Shown here: in pieces, positions 18,587 through 27,248 of the stretch
Position numbering within the stretch: position 1 is the first letter of the stretch
Layout: each line of letters begins with the position of its first letter
NCBI RefSeq assembly: GCF_014192335.1
Contig: NZ_JACHXU010000005.1
Coordinates: forward strand, 310,001-374,000
Length of the DNA stretch: 64,000 nt
Origin: Aporhodopirellula rubra
GTDB taxonomy: Bacteria; Planctomycetota; Planctomycetia; Pirellulales; Pirellulaceae
Reading direction: 5' to 3'
Notes under the pieces: model-generated
What the model was told of the DNA's origin: nothing
Databases searched by the model: none
What the model saw: the letters and a program-made list of their open reading frames with translations, nothing else
Program-made: the position numbers and the translations under genes

Positions 18587-20314
18587 TTAGTTCGTTTCCG
18601 AACCAAACAGACGAGTTGGCTCTTCACCGACCACCTCTTGTTGCAACATCTTGCTAGTTAATGCTGCCTCGAAGCGTGCGTTCCCGGTACCTGTCGGCTT
18701 GGCAGTGATCGTGTATTCCACACGCTCACCCGGCCGCATTGTCTTGATCGGGTCAAAGGTAATCTTGCTGCCGTCGTTCTTCATTTCGGTTGGCCCGTCT
18801 GCCGAATCAAACTTCAAGTTCTTGGGTAACATGGCGACCAAGCGTACATTCTGATCGGGCGCGTCACCCTCGTTCCATACTTCAATCGTGTACTCGACTT
18901 TCGAGTCTTTCCTAACTGGATCTTCCGCATCAAAAACTGCCAATTGGAGTGCTGCCAACCGAACGACTTCGGCAGTGGCCATCGACGTCACGGTAGTCTT
19001 CGCCGTCGACTCCGCCCTGTCTTCGGCCGCGTCGACAGTACAGACGTGACGAGCGCGAACCTTCGTACGGATCTTGTCGAGATTACCGGTACGGATCGCG
19101 TACGTGAACTCCGCAGTGTGTCCCGGGTCCAGCCGATCGATTACGAAAGATTCACTCTGCATTTTTGCGTCGCCGCTCGGTCCATTCTTCGACTTCGCGT
19201 CGTCGGACTTTGCGTTCTCTTCCGCCGGTGCCGGTTCACCATTGCGGCTTTGCGTTGATGCCTTGCTCTTGCGAATCTTATAGTCACTCAAATCAGCCAA
19301 GTTCGCTTCCGAAGGCCAATCGACGGTTACGTTCACCGACTCTGCTGCAACATTTCCGGTATTGGTGATCGTTGCAGTGAACGTTGCCAGGTCGTCAGCA
19401 TAAATTCGCGACGGCCCATCTACCTGCGCGGTCAGGTCTGCCGCGACAACCTCGGTCGTCGTCTTTTTGCTGCGGCTCTTGAGCTCACTGTCATCGGCAC
19501 TCGCAATTGCACGACTGCTGAAGGTGCCCGGCTTCTTCGCATAAACACGAGCGACGAATTCGCGGGTTTCTCCTGTGGCTAACTCATCGACGGGAAATGA
19601 CAACTCACTTTCACCGTCAATTGTCATCAGACCCTCGCCAAGTGAATCGGTGATCGTGAACTTGCCAACGTCACCACTCCCGCCGTTCTTGACTTTGTAA
19701 TTCAACTCAATGACGTTGCATCGATTGGCTCTCTTGGGAGTCATCTTGGTCAACTCCAGCTCAGGTTTGACAATCTCGCTGGCCAAACACAAGGCCGGTG
19801 TATAGCTGGAAATCTCCAGACAACTGCGGAACTGTCCATCTTCATCACCAGAGGCTTTTACGGTAAACGTGCGAGATTCACCCGGTTCGAGTTTCTCGAT
19901 GACCATCATCCGCTTTGAAGATTCAGATCGATCTTTCTCGTCTCCTTGGTTTGCCCTCGATTTGTCGGACGCGTTTTTCTCGGACTTCCCTTGTTGGCCG
20001 GACGCTGTGGCGTTGTGCTCGGACTGGTCGTTTTGACCATGCATCGAAACGGATTCAATCGTAAACCCTTTCGCCTTTCGCTGTTTCAGTTTGACATTGT
20101 GGAGGACTGTATTGTCCGATGTGTTAACCACTTCGACGTCGTAAGAAAACTCTTCACCGACGCGAGCGGTCTCAGGCATTGCGGCTTTCACCATCAGCAA
20201 ACCATCACCGGTTTGAATGGAATCTTGGGTCGCCGCATCGCCGATACTTGTCGCTGCAGTCACCATCGCAGTGCAAGCGATCAGCCGCAGAGAGCGACAG
20301 AAGTTCAATGGCAT
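18587..20314 (-). CDS. Secreted DUF11/CARDB-type repeat protein
   Basis: 575 residues with a signal peptide (MPLNFCRSLRLIACTAMVTA). Four or so beta-sandwich repeats follow, each with a pattern like ARVGEEFSYDVEVVNTSDN...EPGESRTFTVKA, IYADDLATFTATITNTGNVAAESV or DSKVEYTIEVWNEGDAPDQNVRLVAMLP, as in DUF11/CARDB-type adhesion or wall repeats. Two low-complexity linkers rich in Ser, Asp, Lys and Glu interrupt them (about residues 95-135 and 345-375). The protein is probably surface or periplasmic. The start at 20314 is chosen for its signal peptide; the frame is open upstream. A sigma-54-type promoter lies 75 nt upstream. Confidence 0.82.
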   Translation of the reverse strand: MPLNFCRSLRLIACTAMVTAATSIGDAATQDSIQTGDGLLMVKAAMPETARVGEEFSYDVEVVNTSDNTVLHNVKLKQRKAKGFTIESVSMHGQNDQSEHNATASGQQGKSEKNASDKSRANQGDEKDRSESSKRMMVIEKLEPGESRTFTVKASGDEDGQFRSCLEISSYTPALCLASEIVKPELELTKMTPKRANRCNVIELNYKVKNGGSGDVGKFTITDSLGEGLMTIDGESELSFPVDELATGETREFVARVYAKKPGTFSSRAIASADDSELKSRSKKTTTEVVAADLTAQVDGPSRIYADDLATFTATITNTGNVAAESVNVTVDWPSEANLADLSDYKIRKSKASTQSRNGEPAPAEENAKSDDAKSKNGPSGDAKMQSESFVIDRLDPGHTAEFTYAIRTGNLDKIRTKVRARHVCTVDAAEDRAESTAKTTVTSMATAEVVRLAALQLAVFDAEDPVRKDSKVEYTIEVWNEGDAPDQNVRLVAMLPKNLKFDSADGPTEMKNDGSKITFDPIKTMRPGERVEYTITAKPTGTGNARFEAALTSKMLQQEVVGEEPTRLFGSETN

Positions 20315-20388
20315 CGTGTACTCGTCGTACTCTAGGTAAGAATCGAAAATCAGATGGGCCCTCCATCCGTTCATGCCCATCGGTCTTC

Positions 20389-20403
20389 GCAACATCCATG
20401 CCA
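20389..20403 (-). promoter_or_regulatory. Sigma-54-type promoter of DUF11-pcs operon
   Basis: On the minus strand TGGCATGGATGTTGC matches TGGCAYG-N4-TTGC at all fixed positions with GG and GC 10 nt apart. It lies 75 nt before the ATG at 20314, in the short gap after the AI-2E-family gene. It also supports 20314 over 20413 as start, because the longer frame begins upstream of this promoter. Confidence 0.75.
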
Positions 20404-20422
20404 AGTACATCACTCTGAGGAG

Positions 20423-21637
20423 TCACACCGACTCTGCTATCGCTTCATCCTGTTTAAGAGGTTCGCAATCGTCGCCAGGTCGACAGGGGTCTTCACCTAA
20501 GACAACTGCGATCGCATACGTCTCATCGAAACTGGCAAAGACTTGCCGCATCACGATTAGCAAGGGAACCGACAACAACACGCCCGCCATGCCCCACATG
20601 AATCCCCAAAACGCAACCGACACGAGCACGATCAAACTTCCGACTTTCAGTGTCGTCCCCAAGATTGCCGGTGTGACGAATTGTCCTTCCACCGCGGTGG
20701 TTACCCAGAACGCAGCAGCAGTCAACAGGGAACGACCAAAAGAATCGAACGTCGTTCCGGCTGCTACCAAGACAACCAGTGTGCCCGCAATCGGACCAAG
20801 GTATGGAACAAAATTGAACAGCGCTGCCATCGCTCCCCAAAGATACGGCGTCGGCATGCCGACGGCCCACATCACGATCGTGACCGCCACGCCGAGCCCC
20901 GCGTTGATGATCGTGATTTGCCCGAGGTAGGTACCAACACTGTTTTGAATTTCAGCAATCGTTTCGAGCACGCTTTCGCGACGGCCGCCTCGAGGCAAAA
21001 CGTTCAAGATGCGATTGAGCACGTCATCACCGTTGGTCAACATAAAGAACGTGAGCACGCCGATCGCACCAACAAACGCGAGCAAGTGCCCGGTTTGATT
21101 GATCAAGTACGCAGGGTCGATCACGCTCGGCTTTTTCACCGAGACGGTCACCTCCGTCGGCTCATTTCTCACGCCTTCAGTGGCTTGGCTAAGCTGTTCT
21201 TCCGCTCGATCGACCGTCGCCAATGGTTCAGCGACTCTGTCGAACTTCTCTCGCAGTCGATTGACACTTTCCGGCGCTTCGGCAAGCCAACTTTGCAACG
21301 GGCTATATAGTAAGGACGTCACGAGAGCGGCAATCGAAAAGAACACCAGTATCACAACCGCGGTCGCGGTCACTTGGTTCAATCCCAAACGACACAACCG
21401 CGCGACCAGCGGCCTCAATGTCAGATAAGCGATCAACGAAACAGCCAAAGGCACAAAAAGACTGCTGGCGACATACAAAACGCCTAGAATTAGCACAAAT
21501 GCGATGCAAACCACCCATGGCGATGTTGAATCACGACGAGTCCAATGCGGGCCATGGACGCGAAGCGAATCCGCGGCGAAACCGGATTGACGACGCCCGT
21601 TTGACATTCTGGCCGGTCTGTCTCGCGTAGTTGCCAT
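20423..21637 (-). CDS. AI-2E-family (PerM-like) transporter
   Basis: 404 residues. The family pattern is a first helix pair (WVVCIAFVLILGVLYVASSLFVPLAVSLIAYLTLRP), a periplasmic or cytosolic coiled region (about 125-190), and a C-terminal set of helices with GAMAALFNFVPYLGPIAG and FVTPAILGTTLKVGSLIVL. Members move small molecules or act in Na+/H+ exchange; the AI-2 exporter name comes from TqsA. The substrate cannot be told from sequence. GGGAAA precedes the ATG. The gene diverges from the EEP-family gene, and sigma-54-like sites for the two face each other in the gap. Confidence 0.88.
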   Translation of the reverse strand: MATTRDRPARMSNGRRQSGFAADSLRVHGPHWTRRDSTSPWVVCIAFVLILGVLYVASSLFVPLAVSLIAYLTLRPLVARLCRLGLNQVTATAVVILVFFSIAALVTSLLYSPLQSWLAEAPESVNRLREKFDRVAEPLATVDRAEEQLSQATEGVRNEPTEVTVSVKKPSVIDPAYLINQTGHLLAFVGAIGVLTFFMLTNGDDVLNRILNVLPRGGRRESVLETIAEIQNSVGTYLGQITIINAGLGVAVTIVMWAVGMPTPYLWGAMAALFNFVPYLGPIAGTLVVLVAAGTTFDSFGRSLLTAAAFWVTTAVEGQFVTPAILGTTLKVGSLIVLVSVAFWGFMWGMAGVLLSVPLLIVMRQVFASFDETYAIAVVLGEDPCRPGDDCEPLKQDEAIAESV

Positions 21638-21715
21638 GGTTTTTCCCGGATTGGTTTCAGCTCTCCGATTGATCGGATCGCGAACATTTGTTCAACACTC
21701 GCTCACGCAGCGGAC

Positions 21716-21730
21716 GCAAACCGCGTTCCG
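21716..21730 (-). promoter_or_regulatory. Possible sigma-54-type promoter of AI-2E-family gene
   Basis: On the minus strand CGGAACGCGGTTTGC has GG-N10-GC but two mismatches to TGGCACG-N4-TTGC. It lies 79 nt before the ATG at 21637 and touches the opposite-facing site at 21729. Confidence 0.4.
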
Positions 21731-21744
21731 GCGCGATTGTTGCA
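21729..21744 (+). promoter_or_regulatory. Possible sigma-54-type promoter of EEP-family gene
   Basis: CGGCGCGATTGTTGCA has GG-N10-GC and two mismatches to TGGCACG-N4-TTGCA. It lies 44 nt before the ATG at 21789. Confidence 0.5.
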
Positions 21745-21788
21745 ACCATGTTCCGTTGGAAGTGCCGCGAATTTCATGAAGGACCACC

Positions 21789-22940
21789 ATGCTCATAACA
21801 ATGCTCGACTATTTGCTGTTACTCATCCAGGTGTTCCTGGTGAGCGGCTCGCTACTCAACCTCAGTTCGAACCCGCATTGGTTCATCCGAGGTTGGGACT
21901 TCCCGCGCGTGCAAATTATCGTCATTGGTTGGGCAATCGTGCTCTGCCATGTCGCCGTTCACTCCGCCGTCGGAGGAGAATCGCCCATTCCATTCTGGTT
22001 ACTCGTCACGCTCGCCGTGGGGCTCACCCTGTGGCACGGATTCCGCATCATTCCCTACACTCTCGTATTCCCACGACAAGCAAAGCCGACGGCTCGGGAG
22101 CATCGCCGGAGCGAGGATCCAGCCACGGTGCGGATGGTGGTCTCCAACGTCGAAGAGGAAAACGACCAGTACGAACGATGGCTCAAAGTCGTCCAGGACG
22201 CTGATCCAGATATTCTCGTCGCCCTCGAAATCGATGAACATTGGGTCGACGCGGTTTCCTCGACCCTGTTTGAACGGTACCCACACCGCATCGTCCAACC
22301 GCAAGACAACTGGTACGGCATGATGTTGTTGTCCCGCCTGCCCATCATCGATCACAAACTGCGTTTTCTCGTTCAGGACGATATTCCGTCGATTGACGCC
22401 CATATTCAACTCGATAATGGGCAGCAGATCCGCGTCATCGCGGTGCACCCACGCCCACCGGAGCCGTGGCGAGGAAATGACGCCACCGCCCGCGACGCCG
22501 AGCTTACAATTTGGGGGCAAGAACTGGCTGATGAGACTGGACCGACCATCATTGGAGGCGACCTTAATGACGTAGCCTGGTCGGCAACGACGCGTTTGTT
22601 CCTACGTACCAGTGGCATGTTGGACCCGCGACGTGGCAGGGGATTCTTCAACACATTTCATGCCGATCACTGGTATTGCCGGTACCCGCTCGACCATATC
22701 TTCCATTCCCCCCACTTCACCGTCAGTGACATTCACCGATTGCCACACATCGGCTCGGACCATTTCCCAATGATGATCGACCTGCGACTCGAACCGGAAC
22801 GCAAAAAAGAGCATGAGGTCCTCGAGGAAAAACCGGACGACCAGGAAGAAGTCGACCTTCGCATCGAACGGGCTCGTGAAGACGAAGAGATTAATGGCGA
22901 AGCGGTCCAACGAGAACCCGAACACGCCATCCGCGATTGA
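21789..22940 (+). CDS. Membrane-anchored endonuclease/exonuclease/phosphatase-family protein
   Basis: 383 residues. Three hydrophobic segments fill the first 95 or so residues (MLDYLLLLIQVFLVSGSLL, VQIIVIGWAIVLCHVAV, FWLLVTLAVGLTLWHGF). An EEP-fold hydrolase follows, with RMVVSNVEEEN, DPDILVALEID (metal-binding Glu), IIGGDLNDV (Asp/Asn pair) and the final GSDHFPMM, whose His is catalytic. Relatives cut DNA, phosphoinositides or sphingolipids, so the substrate is open. The tail after residue 335 is an unusual run of Glu, Asp, Arg and Lys. AAGGA precedes the ATG. Confidence 0.87.
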   Translation: MLITMLDYLLLLIQVFLVSGSLLNLSSNPHWFIRGWDFPRVQIIVIGWAIVLCHVAVHSAVGGESPIPFWLLVTLAVGLTLWHGFRIIPYTLVFPRQAKPTAREHRRSEDPATVRMVVSNVEEENDQYERWLKVVQDADPDILVALEIDEHWVDAVSSTLFERYPHRIVQPQDNWYGMMLLSRLPIIDHKLRFLVQDDIPSIDAHIQLDNGQQIRVIAVHPRPPEPWRGNDATARDAELTIWGQELADETGPTIIGGDLNDVAWSATTRLFLRTSGMLDPRRGRGFFNTFHADHWYCRYPLDHIFHSPHFTVSDIHRLPHIGSDHFPMMIDLRLEPERKKEHEVLEEKPDDQEEVDLRIERAREDEEINGEAVQREPEHAIRD

Positions 22941-23472
22941 ATCCGACGACGAGTTGCGACGAAGCCGCGCAAGCAGCGAGCCCAGCCGATCGTTGATCAT
23001 TTCTATTGAAGCCTTATCGTCGATCGATGATCGCCCAAGGGTGTCGATTTCTCTCCAAATCGAACGCACTCTCCGTGCGCCGCCGATTAACAAACGCTAC
23101 GAATCAAAAACAATCGTTCGCTTGGCCGGGATCACGGGTCGTCACCATCCAGACGACTACCGCCACGACTTTCGAGAACCTCAGTGCAACGGCGAGAATC
23201 ATACGGTCGCGTTCCGTATCTAACGCTGCCCAACCAGCGGAGCAGATTTTGTCGAGTGCAAAACTCAGTCGCTGAAACCACCGTAAACGTGAATGCAAGA
23301 CGCTCGCGGACGGATCGCTGAAGGCAGCTGCAATTCAGATTCGCGTTTCAACAAAATTCGGCGTGACTTTGGCACGACGATTGCCTTTCCTTCATCCAGT
23401 TCAACTTCGAATCCTGACGCCGCCTGCGACCGTCGCGAGGCGGCGAATTGCCACCAACAGACAGGTACAAAA
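22941..23472. other. Intergenic stretch with a sigma-54-type promoter
   Basis: 532 bp between the EEP-family gene and the small lipoprotein gene. Apart from the sigma-54-type site at 23370-23385 I see no terminator, conserved repeat or convincing reading frame. Confidence 0.5.
23370..23385 (+). promoter_or_regulatory. Sigma-54-type promoter of small lipoprotein gene
   Basis: TGGCACGACGATTGCC matches TGGCACG-N4-TTGC at every fixed position, with GG and GC 10 nt apart. It lies 87 nt before the ATG at 23473 and is the best match in the window. Confidence 0.8.
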
Positions 23473-23805
23473 ATGAAGACTTTACTTAGTGTCTTGACTC
23501 TCGCTCTCGGTTTGACTTTCGTCGGTTGCGATGACTCCGTATATGACGAGCGAGCCGAAGATGTCCGTGACACCACTCAGCAGTACGCTGACGACGTTCG
23601 CGAAAACTACGACAACGCAGCGGAAAACATCGAAGACCGATACGAATCCGCTCGCCCTGCCTGGGAAGATCAGGCTGAAGAAAAAGCTGACAACCTGGAA
23701 GACCGCGGCGAACAAATCGCTGATCAAATCGAGGCAGAAGGCGAACAACGTGCCGACCAACTCGAAGAGATGGACGATAACGAAACCGTCCAGGAAGTCG
23801 AATAA
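23473..23805 (+). CDS. Small acidic coiled-coil lipoprotein
   Basis: 110 residues. MKTLLSVLTLALGLTFVGC is a lipoprotein signal; the lipobox FVGC has Phe at -3, slightly unusual. The mature part is almost wholly helical and very acidic, with repeats such as RAEDVRDTTQQYADDVRENYDNAAENIEDRYE and NLEDRGEQIADQIEAEGEQRADQLEE. Small helical lipoproteins of this type are often stress-induced, but I know no exact family. The gene has the strongest sigma-54-type promoter here and an intrinsic terminator after it, so it is probably a single, strongly expressed transcript. Confidence 0.85.
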   Translation: MKTLLSVLTLALGLTFVGCDDSVYDERAEDVRDTTQQYADDVRENYDNAAENIEDRYESARPAWEDQAEEKADNLEDRGEQIADQIEAEGEQRADQLEEMDDNETVQEVE

Positions 23806-23898
23806 ATCGCTGAGTTGACGAGCGTTCATGCGACGCGAGTCCTATCGAGCGGCCTCGACACTGTCGAGTTAGGAAGCCGCCAAATTAAATTTCCCGAA

Positions 23899-23925
23899 CA
23901 GCCGATCTCATGATCGGCTGTTTTT
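23899..23925 (+). terminator. Intrinsic terminator after small lipoprotein gene
   Basis: CAGCCGATC and GATCGGCTG form a perfect 9-bp stem with a TCAT loop, followed directly by five T. It lies 94 nt past the stop. Confidence 0.85.
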
Positions 23926-23950
23926 GTACCCAAATCCAAGGACTGATTCC

Positions 23951-25120
23951 GTGAGTGTCGCCGATAACCATGAATGGCAACAGCACTTCAAGAGCTGGTT
24001 GACTCGTACCGCTTCGGCGGCCGATGACATCACCGACTCCGGCATTCGACGAATCAGGCGTCGCTTTGGTCGAGAAGGCGTACCGAAGATTCAGCCATAC
24101 ATGGGATACGCATCAACTGACTTCATTCATCTGCACGGGAGGGTCCTTACCAATCCACCAATCAGTGCCGACTATCAGAGCGACCGCTGGTGGCGAAACC
24201 TAAGCAACGCAATCCAGCGTTTCGTAAGCGATGAGGTTCCTGGCGTCACCGTAGAAGCGACATTGGACGGTCAAAGAGCAACCACGACCTCCGACGCCGA
24301 AGGTTACTTCCATCTCGAACTTCCCCGATCCGAAAGCCGCGATCACGTCTTTTGGGATATCGCAACGTTGCGAATCCTCAACCACCCGCGGGCGCGACGT
24401 CAGAGCGACCGGGCATCGTGCGGCGTGTTATCGGTTCCCCCTGACGCCCGTTATGCGATCATCAGCGACGTCGACGACACGATCCTGCACACCGGTGCGA
24501 CCGACATTGCCACCATGGCAAAGCTCACCTTCTTCGGCAATGCGCGTACGCGTGCTCCTCTCGATGGAGTCGCTGAACTGTACGAACATCTGCAGCGGGA
24601 TACCCACGGTGTCCCCACCAATCCGATCTTCTACGTTTCGAGTTCGCCATGGAATCTCTACGATCTACTCGAAGACTTTTTGGAACTCAACGCCATCCCT
24701 CGAGGTCCGCTGTTGCTGCGTGACCTTGGATTTGATGAAAACAAGTTCTTGAAGTCAGGGCACGACCACAAACTCGATAAAGCTCGACGCTTGATCAAGA
24801 CTTTTGATCAGCTTCCGTTTCTCCTCTTTGGCGACTCCGGACAGGAGGACGCGAGACTGTACGCGGCCGCCGCTGCGGAGTTCCCCAAACGCATTCATGG
24901 CATCTTCATTCGTGACATCGATCCAGATTTGGTGAGCAACCACGATGCGAAAGTGGATCAATACGTTCGCAAATCGGCAGAGGTGGGCGTACCGATGTAC
25001 TTGGTCAAAGACAGCACGCAAGCGGCTGAGATTGCGATCGAACACGGCTGGCTCACTCCCGAGGCGATTACCCCGATCCAAAACGCAACGCGTCGAGACG
25101 TCAAACGTCCCGAAGCATAA
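23951..25120 (+). CDS. App1-family phosphatase (DUF2183)
   Basis: 389 residues. The C-terminal catalytic domain has IISDVDDTILHTG (D-x-D-x-T nucleophile, Asp173), YVSSSPWNLYD (motif II Ser) and FLLFGDSGQEDARLYA (motif IV). This is the App1 phosphatidate-phosphatase-like HAD family, which also occurs in bacteria. Before it lies a domain with PGVTVEATLDGQRATTTSDAEGYFHLEL that looks like a small beta-fold. No signal peptide, so probably cytosolic. A GTG start at 23951 is chosen because AAGGA lies eight bases upstream and the frame above it runs into the terminator. With two phosphatidylcholine-forming genes nearby, a lipid-phosphate substrate is plausible but unproved. Confidence 0.85.
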   Translation: MSVADNHEWQQHFKSWLTRTASAADDITDSGIRRIRRRFGREGVPKIQPYMGYASTDFIHLHGRVLTNPPISADYQSDRWWRNLSNAIQRFVSDEVPGVTVEATLDGQRATTTSDAEGYFHLELPRSESRDHVFWDIATLRILNHPRARRQSDRASCGVLSVPPDARYAIISDVDDTILHTGATDIATMAKLTFFGNARTRAPLDGVAELYEHLQRDTHGVPTNPIFYVSSSPWNLYDLLEDFLELNAIPRGPLLLRDLGFDENKFLKSGHDHKLDKARRLIKTFDQLPFLLFGDSGQEDARLYAAAAAEFPKRIHGIFIRDIDPDLVSNHDAKVDQYVRKSAEVGVPMYLVKDSTQAAEIAIEHGWLTPEAITPIQNATRRDVKRPEA

Positions 25121-25365
25121 TCAAGCTCCTGAAGTCGCAAATAAAAACTTCGAGGCTCAGGCTGTGGTTAACCCAAACCTTGAAGGCAACTTGCTCAATC
25201 ACTTCTTGATTTGAGCGGAGGCTGTTGTTTTTCCGGCTCAGCACCCAACGCACCCTCCCATGGCGTATCCACTGGCAGGAATGAGTTAATGCTCATTCGT
25301 ACTTCTAGCCCGGCTTGCGTCTCATCCGCCTTCAAATAGGCGTGAATAAGCCGCCACAAACGTGT

Positions 25366-26799
25366 CTATCGATTCCGATTGATCAAATCAATCATTGCTT
25401 GAGCCGAATCCACAGCACCTACCGTGGTTGTTCGCGAGAACAACAGTTTTGGAATCTTTCCCGATCCAGCCTGCTGATACAACTGAACGTGTCGTTGAAT
25501 GTATTCACTCGGAACCGAGCCACTCAAGACATCAGTCAGTTTTGCCTTATCGACAAGAGAAGACGCGTGATTCAACGCGTCGGCATAAGACGGCGTGGAC
25601 TCAAAGAGATAGTCATGAAACTCCGCGAACTTCTGACGATCGACCATCCACACTGCAACTGAGAGCTTGGCAATCTCACATGCCTCGGAATGACTCGCAT
25701 GCGTCGATCGAACGGTTGGGTTGCATTTCCCGTCGAGCGGCACAGGCAACGCGATCACGGCCAAGCGTTCGCCAAACTTTTCACGAGCCGCGTCCAACGA
25801 TTTGTGCGTCTGTTGGCAATGCGGGCACGTGTAATCAAACATTTCAACGAAGACGATGTCGGCATCGGGATCCCCTACGACCGGCCAATCTTTCGTCGAA
25901 AGCTTTACCCCGCCAAGCACCTGGACAGTCTTGAACGGCTCCTGAGACGCCGCACTCACTTCGCCATAAAGTAATGACGCAGGATTGATGATCACCGACG
26001 CAAACTTCGCTGCGCTTCCAATCCCGAGATCAGACAACCCGAGTTGTGCAAAATTTTCGTGAATCGCTGTGCTCGTACTCACCGACGCAGGTGGGGCGAA
26101 AAATGTCCCATCGGCATCTGCTCCCGCGTTAGTCCCTGATTCAATGGAGGCCGGAACAGAGTTGTATTCAATCGTCTGGTAGGTGACTGGAGGTTCGGAG
26201 GTCGCCTGCAGCGTGATCAAAACCGCTAACGCGCCTACCCCACCGGCACCAATCCACCGAAACGCTTTTCGATCGACGGGATGGTTCCACAAAAACGTTC
26301 CAGCGAGAACCAACCCTGCTGCGTGAGCGACGAGGCAGTAAGGGCAAAGATGCCCGAGAGCAAACACCTGCAAACCGATAAACCAAACCGCCGCGCCCCC
26401 CGCGGCCACGCTTGCCAATCCGATCACGCCCCAACGAAGTTGCCGCAAACGCGTGCTCACCGGATTGACCAACAACAGACTACTCACGGTTGCGTGCGTC
26501 AGCAGCGCGGGGATGCTCACCGGCACCGACAAAACCTTTGACCAACGGCTGTGCAAAACATGTTCGCAATCGAATACGCTGCCGCCACTGCAACCGGCGA
26601 CCGGCGATAACGTCATCGCAGACCAAGCCAAATAAGCACTCGTGATAAACGCCGTTACACTGCACGCGAGCATCACACCCCACGCGGCAGTCGACATTTC
26701 AAACAAACCGTTGCCAGTCGTCGTCTTAGGACTCAGTGGTCGTGAGTGCCACCCCGAGAGAGTGTGGGAAAGCGGGCGTTGCAGATCGACAGTGGACAT
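25366..26799 (-). CDS. VKOR-DsbA fusion for disulfide bond formation
   Basis: 477 residues. The N-terminal half is a four- or five-helix vitamin K epoxide reductase domain with loop cysteines Cys70 and Cys78 and the active-site CPYC (152-155). The C-terminal half is a DsbA-like thioredoxin domain with CPHC (325-328). Between them lies a linker of over 100 residues. Such a fusion reoxidises its own thiol oxidase with quinone and so makes disulfides in the periplasm. VKOR-thioredoxin fusions are known in bacteria and plants. GGAG precedes the ATG, and a sigma-54-type promoter is 51 nt upstream. Confidence 0.92.
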   Translation of the reverse strand: MSTVDLQRPLSHTLSGWHSRPLSPKTTTGNGLFEMSTAAWGVMLACSVTAFITSAYLAWSAMTLSPVAGCSGGSVFDCEHVLHSRWSKVLSVPVSIPALLTHATVSSLLLVNPVSTRLRQLRWGVIGLASVAAGGAAVWFIGLQVFALGHLCPYCLVAHAAGLVLAGTFLWNHPVDRKAFRWIGAGGVGALAVLITLQATSEPPVTYQTIEYNSVPASIESGTNAGADADGTFFAPPASVSTSTAIHENFAQLGLSDLGIGSAAKFASVIINPASLLYGEVSAASQEPFKTVQVLGGVKLSTKDWPVVGDPDADIVFVEMFDYTCPHCQQTHKSLDAAREKFGERLAVIALPVPLDGKCNPTVRSTHASHSEACEIAKLSVAVWMVDRQKFAEFHDYLFESTPSYADALNHASSLVDKAKLTDVLSGSVPSEYIQRHVQLYQQAGSGKIPKLLFSRTTTVGAVDSAQAMIDLINRNR

Positions 26800-27248
26800 G
26801 GGTGACTCCGATGACAGGTAAGATTCTCTTGGTGCTTCACCCCATCAACGCAGTTTGCATGCCAAGTCAAATCGGATCGGGTCCGCATCTAACGTTGGGA
26901 CGATTCTGGTCCCTTCCACGGGCATTTTGGCAAACCATCGATTCCAGTAGGAAACACTGGACGCAAATCGACCAACCCTAACTTGTCTTTGTCGACACGC
27001 ATCGCGATCCAGACGATGGCATCGGTCCGCGTGATTCACCGTCGGAAGGCGTGCTTACTCCATCCGACACTCCCATTTCCACCTAAAGCGGCCACGTTTC
27101 ACCGTAAATGCCTGTCTCATCAGTTGCTCTCCGCTACAACTAGACGCTTCACCCCAGAAACGTATTTCTCTCGACGCCACCGATCAAATTGATAGACACG
27201 GTTGATTTGATCGCCCACCTGCCACCGCCTTCCTGCAAGAGTCGATCC
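26800..27248. other. Divergent intergenic stretch with a sigma-54-type promoter
   Basis: 449 bp between the VKOR-DsbA gene and the secreted protein at 27249. It holds the minus-strand site at 26850-26864. No promoter for the plus-strand gene could be assigned, and there is no clear reading frame. Confidence 0.5.
26850..26864 (-). promoter_or_regulatory. Sigma-54-type promoter of VKOR-DsbA gene
   Basis: On the minus strand TGGCATGCAAACTGC has GG-N10-GC and one mismatch to TGGCAYG-N4-TTGC. It lies 51 nt before the ATG at 26799. Confidence 0.65.

Noticed and set aside
22602-23093. Open minus-strand frame of 163 codons
   Set aside because: It lies opposite the EEP-family gene and runs into the intergenic stretch; composition and lack of motifs mark it as a mirror frame.
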